NCBI RefSeq assembly: GCF_041260155.1
Contig: NW_027248374.1
Coordinates: 620,001-684,000 of the forward strand
Direction: 5' to 3'
Length of the DNA stretch: 64,000 nucleotides
Source of the DNA: Ptychodera flava
Taxonomy: Eukaryota; Hemichordata; Enteropneusta; Ptychoderidae
Below, piece after piece: positions 57,820-64,000 of the stretch. The notes below the pieces were generated by a model. That model was not told where the DNA came from. It did not search any database and worked only from the letters and a program-made list of their open reading frames with translations. Positions within the stretch are counted from its first letter, which is position 1. Every line of letters starts with the position of its first letter. Position numbers and translations under genes: made by a program.

Positions 57820-59754
57820 TGCTTGATATGGTTTTTTTATGTGATAAGTTCATTTGATGCTGCTGTGTAATGTATCTAAAAGTTATGACACAAACATTCA
57901 ATTTTCAGTATCATAATTTTGATAATTCAATAGCCAAATGAGCTTTAGTCACCAGCATAGAAAAAAATTCAGGCTTCATGATGAAAATACGTGTGCAGAA
58001 ATCATTGAGATATCAACTTCCTGTTCGTTATGTAACAGGTCTGCAACCCCTTCCTTTCATTGCTCCTTTGTCTCACTTAAATATCATGCATTTTGGATCA
58101 TATGTATACCAGTTTCACCCCCCCCCCAGGAAAATGATAGAACAAGTCATTGACAATGACATAGTCCCCACTTGTAATAGGAGTATTTGTCTCGATGGGC
58201 AGGGAAATTTGAACATGTGTGAAAGGATAAAGTGCATGAAGTGAAAATACTTAAATGTAATGTACTGGAGACAGTGAAATATGTTTAATGTATTTATTCA
58301 GAATATAAATAGGTATACCAGACGGCCATACAATGGCTACTGAACGCATGCATGACTACGGAGATCGACCATGTTTAGAAATAAAAAATGTTGGGTTTTT
58401 TCAAGAAAATGAGGCTAAAAAGGGGCTAATCCGAGTAAAAAAATACCTGAGTGTCACTTACTTGTCTTTATTTCGAAATTTTATGAAACAAAATGAAGAA
58501 ATGGCCATCGTAAAATTGCCACAGCGTGAGCTCTGAGCACTGACCTCGAAAGACGCAATTTGACCTCCAGCTGTTTTATGACCTTACCCATAAATCATCG
58601 GGTGTCGCTGCTGAGTCTGCGCAGCTAGACAAATGAAATGTTCCGGGTATTTTTCGCTATGAAATTGCCTTTCGAATGGTACCATTTTCGTCTGCAAATT
58701 CTGGCTAAATCTTGTGAAAATCTCAATTTGAAAACTTTTTGAGCACATTTTGGACATTTCTAAAGATTTTACCAGGGGAAAATTACATTGATATGTTCAC
58801 TGATACCTCGTCTATTCATTAAATTTGAAATAAATGTAGATGAATCAGAGACTCAATAGCGATACATGTTTTTTTTGGTGAGAGTGCCGCTGAACCGCTA
58901 CGACCGCATGAACTTTGAGTCTTGTTCACGTCATCTGTAACTATGGACGCTATCCGACACTTGATCTTTCCGGCTAGGCTTGACTGGGGGAAATATCAGT
59001 GATATTTTGTCAAGATTCTCATAGAATGGTAAGTTTGTTGATATTTTTCTCAATAAATATTATATTTTTCTTGTAAGGAAGATATTTCTAGTATAACAAT
59101 AATTGTGAACGGCTGTGATTTTTTGCTCTGAGCTGGAGACTGTAACTTAAAGCATCATGTTGGATGAGAAGTAATCCCGTTATTTTGATATGATTTGGTT
59201 TTTGAAGCAACAAATTCAGGTAAACGTCAAACTTTTTAGTAAAGTACATGTCCATTACTCCCCACTAAATTTTTTCTTGAGTTTATTGCTGATTGTCTGG
59301 GTTTAATCTGCTGAACAGCAGCTGCCATGGGCCAGTTGCCCATGCAGGGGAAACCTGTGCCCAATTTTTCAATTTAAAAAAAATTAAGTTCTGTCTTTCT
59401 GGTTGACACCGGCCTTAGTTTTGCTTGCTCATCTGATGTCAACTCTTTGTTCAATTTTTCATATTTACACTGATATGTGGATAAAAATGGACATTGAAAT
59501 TGATCTAAATGTTACCACACTTGTGTACTTGGTTTGTAAAGTTTTTCATAAACTTGCCTCAGAAGTTGCACTGACTTGTGAAAATCGAAGAGCTTTTATG
59601 GACCCATAATAAACACACACCAGCTGGGAGTACACTTTGCAGTGCACTTCACATACACAGAATCATATTAGTCCCGTGGGCTAGAGGGGGTCTACGTGCA
59701 CCCCCGCCACAGGATAACAACCTGTATTTTTCAGAAGCCTTGGGATCCCTAGAA
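57820..59754. other. No supported gene
   Basis: Short weak frames only. I recognise no family. Nothing repeats within the stretch. Confidence 0.45.
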
Positions 59755-62700
59755 TACGAAATGGAATTTTAACAAGAAAAATATAGGGATGGAATAGCTG
59801 TTATGGTCATGTTTTGAAGGGTACCGCAAAATCACGATTTTCCAAGCCAAATGCATTTTCGTCAAATCTGTCTTCTTGTAAGTCATGTGCTGAGCTCATT
59901 TTTTAACATAACCTCACTTGTTTGGTATCATTAGAAAGGGAATTTATTCTTCTTTATGATGACATATTACACTATGCAATATCTTCTACAGTATTTGTCA
60001 AAAATAACCAAAACTTACCCCTTACCCAAAATTTAACATTGCAAATTACAGTAAATCTCAAGTTCTACCAATATTTTAGCTAGGCATAATAAAAATGCAA
60101 TGTTTTGTCTGAAATCTGTTTTCTCTGATACAGGGACATGTGAGAAATATGAAATAGACTTTTAACAGAAAAAAATATTGGAAATCTACAGCTGTAACAG
60201 TCATATTTTGAAGGGTACCGCAAAATCACAGTGTTGCAGATTTGCATGCATTTTTGTTAAAACTGTCTTCTTAAGTTATCTGCTGAGCTTGTTTTTGAAT
60301 ATAACCTGGCTTGTTAGGTATCATTAGAAAGATAATTTACTAATCTTTAGAATGACATATTGTAACATGCAGTATCTTCTATAGTTTTCATGATATATAA
60401 CCAAAACTTACCCCATACCCCAAAGTTTATATTGAAAATTGCAGTCAAAGCTAAAACCAAATTTTACAATTTTTTTAGTTTGACACAAAAACTCTGGCCG
60501 TTTTTGCTATTAAATCTGTTTTATTTGGTACAGGGACATGTGAAAAATATGAAATAGACTTTTAACAGAAAAAATATTGGGAATCTACAGCTGTAACAGT
60601 CATATTTTGAAGAGTACCGCAAAATCACAGTTTTGCAGATTTGCATGCATTTTTGTTAAAAGTGTCTTCTTATAAGTTATCTGCTGAGCGTGTTTTTGAA
60701 TATAACCTGGTTTGTTAGGTATTATTAGAAAAATAATTTACTCATCTTTAGAGTGACATATTGTATTATGCAATATCTTGTATAGTTCTCATGATATATA
60801 ACCAAAACCTACCCCTTACCCCAAAGTTTACATTGAAAATTTCTGTCATATCTAAAACCAAATTCTACAATTTTTTTAGCTTGACACAAAAACTCTGGCC
60901 GTTTTTGCTATTAAATCTGTTTTATTTGGTACAGGGATATGTCAGAAATATGAAATAGACTTTTAACAGAAAAAATATTGGGAATCTACAGCTGTAACAG
61001 TAATATTTTGAAGGGTACCGCAAAATCACAGTGTTGCAGATTTGCATGCATTTTTGTTAAAACTGTCTTCTTATAAGTTATCTGCTGAGCTTGTTTTTGA
61101 ATATAACCTGGTTTGTTAGGTATTATTAGAAAGATAATTTACTAATCTTTAAAATGACATATTGTAACATGCAGTATCTTGTATAGTTCTCATGATATAT
61201 AACCAAAACTTACCCCATACCCCAAAGTTTACATTGAAAATTTCTGTCATAGCTAAAACCAAATTCTACAATTTTTTTAACTTCACACAAAAAATCTGGC
61301 CGTTTTTGCTATTAAATCTGTTTTATTTGGTACAAGGACATGTGACAAAATATATTGGGAATCTACAGCTGTAACAGTCATATTTTGAAGGGTCTCTCAA
61401 AATAACAGTATTGAAAACTCGCTTGCCTTTTTGTTAAATCTGTCTTCTTATAAGTCATCTGCTGAGCTTGATTTTTGACATAACCTGGCTTGTTAGGTAT
61501 CAATAGAAAGGTAATTTACTAGTCTTTAAAATGACATATTGTAATATGCAATGTCTTGTTTAGGTTTCATGAAATAGGACCAAAGCTTACCCCATACCCC
61601 AAGGTTTACACAGCAAATTACTGCAAATCTGAAACTCTATCATTTTTTACAATTTATTAACTTTGTATACAAAAGGCAATGCTTGTATGCAATCTATGAA
61701 ATCTGTGTTTTTGTTAAAAAAGTATGTTACAAATATGAAATTAACTTTTTACAGGAACATAATATGATTTTGTAGCCTTTTGATCATATTTGGAAGGGTA
61801 CCCAGGTATCAGGGCAAATTTGCCGAAACACATACATTTGCAATATATGGGTTCCCCCTCCAAAAATGATCCAAGTGGCTACTAAATTGTATCATCTTCC
61901 TATTAAAAGTTAATTTTATACTTGTAACATACTTTTGTAACAAATAAATCAGATTTTAAATAAGAATTGCCTTTTGTATTATGTGCAGCAAAAAATGGTA
62001 GAATTTAAGATGAGCCGTAATTTGCGATTTGAACTTTTTGGGTATGGGGTAAAGTTTGACCATATTCCAGGAAAACTATGAATAACATTGTATATTACAA
62101 TATGTCATCTTAAAGAAGAATAAATTGCCCTACTAATGATACCTCACAAGCCAGGTTGTGTCACAAAATAAGTTCAGCAGATGACTTACAAGAAGAAGAA
62201 TTTAACAAAAAAGGTGCCAGTTTGCGATACTGCGATTTTGCATTTCCCTTCAAAATATGGCTGTTACAACTATACAGTCCAAATATTTTTTCTGTTAAAT
62301 TTCGAAGTCTATTTCACATTTCTGACATGACCAGTACCATATAAACAGATTTAATACCGAAACAGAGCTATTTTTATCATGTCTAGCTAAAATTCACGAA
62401 ATTGATCACGTTATCTATGACAGTACTTTCAATATAAACCTTGGGGTAGGGGTACATTTTGGTCATATTCCATGAAAACTATACAAGATATTGCCTGTTA
62501 CAATATTTCATGGTAAATACCAGTTAATTACCTTTCAAATGATACTAAACAAACCCGGTTATAATCAATAACAAGCTCAGTAGACTACTTATAAGATGAC
62601 AGATTTAACAAAAACGCATGCGAATCAGGAATACTGAGATTTTGCTGTACCCTTAAAAATACAGCTGTTACAGCTATAGAATCCTAATATTTTTTCTGTT

Positions 62701-63485
62701 AAAAGTTCATTTCATATTTCTGATATGGCCAAATACAAAAGAAAACAGATTTCATACAAAAAAATTGCCTAATTTTATGTCTGCGTAAAAAATTGCTTGA
62801 ATTTGACATTAGCTAAGACAGTAGTTTTCGATATAAATTTTGGGGTATGGGGTAAGTTTTGTTCATATTTCATAAAAATCTATACAAGATATTGCATGTT
62901 ACAATATGTCATTTTAAAGACTAGTGAATAATCTTACTAATGATACCTAACAAGCCAGGTTATATTCAATAAGAAGCTCAGCAGATAACTTACAAGACGA
63001 TAGATTCAACAAAAATGCACACAAGTCAGGAATACCGAGATTTTGCTTTATCCTTCAAAATCTGACTGTTACAACTACAGAATTCCAATATTTTTTCTGT
63101 TAAAAGTCTATTTTATATTTTTGACATGACCCATTACCGAATGAAATAGATTTCATACAAATAAATGCCTGATGTTATATGTCTAGGTAGAGAAAATGGT
63201 AGAATTTGATTTTAGCTATGACTGAAATTTTCAATGTAAAATTTGGGGTATGGGGTAAGTTTTGGTTATATATCATGAAAATACAATATGTCATTTCAAA
63301 GATTAGTAAATTATCTTTCTAATGATACCTAACAAACCAGGTTATATTCAAAAACAAGCTCAGCAGATAACTTATAAGAAGACACTTTTAACAAAAATGC
63401 ATGCAAATCTGCAACACTGATATTTTGCGGTACCCTTCAAAATATGACCGCTACAATTGTAGAGTCCTAATATTGTTTCTGTTAA
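59755..63485. repeat. Palindromic satellite: 400-bp units in opposed orientation
   Basis: Plus-oriented units begin with gaagggtaccgcaaaatcac near 59816, 60210, 60609, 61010, 61387 and 61792, a spacing of 377-405 bp. The same block in inverse form lies near 61855, 62248, 62652, 63052 and 63434. The turning point near 61820 holds GGCAAATTTGCC, a perfect 12-bp palindrome. Each unit has the words ttgttaggtatcattagaaag, aatgacatattgtaa and aaaacttaccccataccccaaa. No coding sense. Confidence 0.9.
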
Positions 63486-64000
63486 GGTGAAGGACGACGA
63501 ATTCGGACGCGCACACGCTTTAGAACGTTTCTGCGCAGATTTGACTCCAGCCTGCCGCAAATGGGTTATTTTGTAGCGCATGTATTTAACATCACCTGTC
63601 GTTGTTGAAATTGCGCTTTTACCTAATTTTTTGACCCAGTGTCTTAGAAATGCATGTGACCTATAACCTTGTCACATTTTGACCCCATAGGAAGCTGGTT
63701 TTTATTCAATATGAGCGAAAAATTAACATTTCTCTCCCATTTATATGGCGCAAATTACCCATTCACCTGGAGATATTGTAAAAAGTAGCGTGGTGACACC
63801 CTTTTATTAAAAGTGTAAACTAAATAGTATTATGTCAGGAGTTTATTCGCCAAGTTTGGTCAAAATGACACCATTCAAAACGACAGGAAGAAAGTTCGAA
63901 AATTATATAGTGATATAATTTCGATATCGTCATTTTGTAATCGATACTTATGTAAAAATTTCTTTACAAACATCATGAAAACTATACATTCAATAAATAT
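63486..64000. other. No recognisable feature
   Basis: Right flank of the palindromic satellite. The first 60 bp are rich in CpG (gacgacgaattcggacgcgc). No gene is seen. Confidence 0.4.

Noticed and set aside
60761-61374. Recurring 60-residue frames near 60.8 and 61.2 kb
   Set aside because: They repeat because of the 400-bp satellite, vary in frame-breaking ways and are absent from other units.

Overview
The window looks like animal nuclear DNA: AT-rich, gene-poor, with GT-AG introns, many microsatellites and several classes of animal transposable elements (Polinton, DIRS/Ngaro-like, Penelope-like, pogo-like, Ty3-like). A death-effector-like domain fits a metazoan. The mix suggests a marine invertebrate such as a hemichordate, amphioxus or mollusc, but nothing fixes the species. 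I found no clearly intact host gene, no rRNA or tRNA gene and no CRISPR array.

Layout. 1-3100: interspersed and tandem repeats. 3136-20601: one large Polinton (Maverick) with folded terminal inverted repeats. It carries the usual set (protein-primed polB, packaging ATPase, chromodomain integrase, penton-like and major capsid genes, cysteine protease) plus two genes on the opposite strand, one of which reads as a WW domain joined to a PC4-like domain. It is a fossil with about ten breaks. 20640-28860: a Penelope-like GIY-YIG fragment, microsatellites, a 3.4-kb TTAA-flanked element with about 215-bp inverted ends and no transposase, and a 145-bp tandem repeat ending in a perfect hairpin. 28860-40700: mostly unexplained DNA with a HIRAN-like gene fragment and a decayed pogo-like transposase. 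40712-44950: a dispersed repeat and a Ty3/gypsy gag-protease fossil.

44950-50600: a death-effector-like exon, a 47-bp minisatellite of about 1.1 kb, and a spliced, decayed gene with an HADNC-GGQNKN core. 51980-57815: two families of roughly 146-bp tandem repeats, each followed by a microsatellite and a conserved hairpin-CTAA end. They resemble Helentron-associated (HINE/pearl-type) elements. A young DIRS/Ngaro-like element with textbook split direct repeats sits inside the CATA microsatellite of one copy. 59755-63485: a 400-bp satellite whose units run one way and then turn round, forming a 3.7-kb palindrome centred on a 12-bp perfect palindrome.

How it fits together: nearly everything recognisable is mobile DNA, in layers. 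The best candidates for something little described are the WW/PC4-like gene and triplicated exon-like block of the Polinton, the nucleosome-length repeat families with helitron-like ends, the inverted satellite array, and the spliced HADNC gene family.
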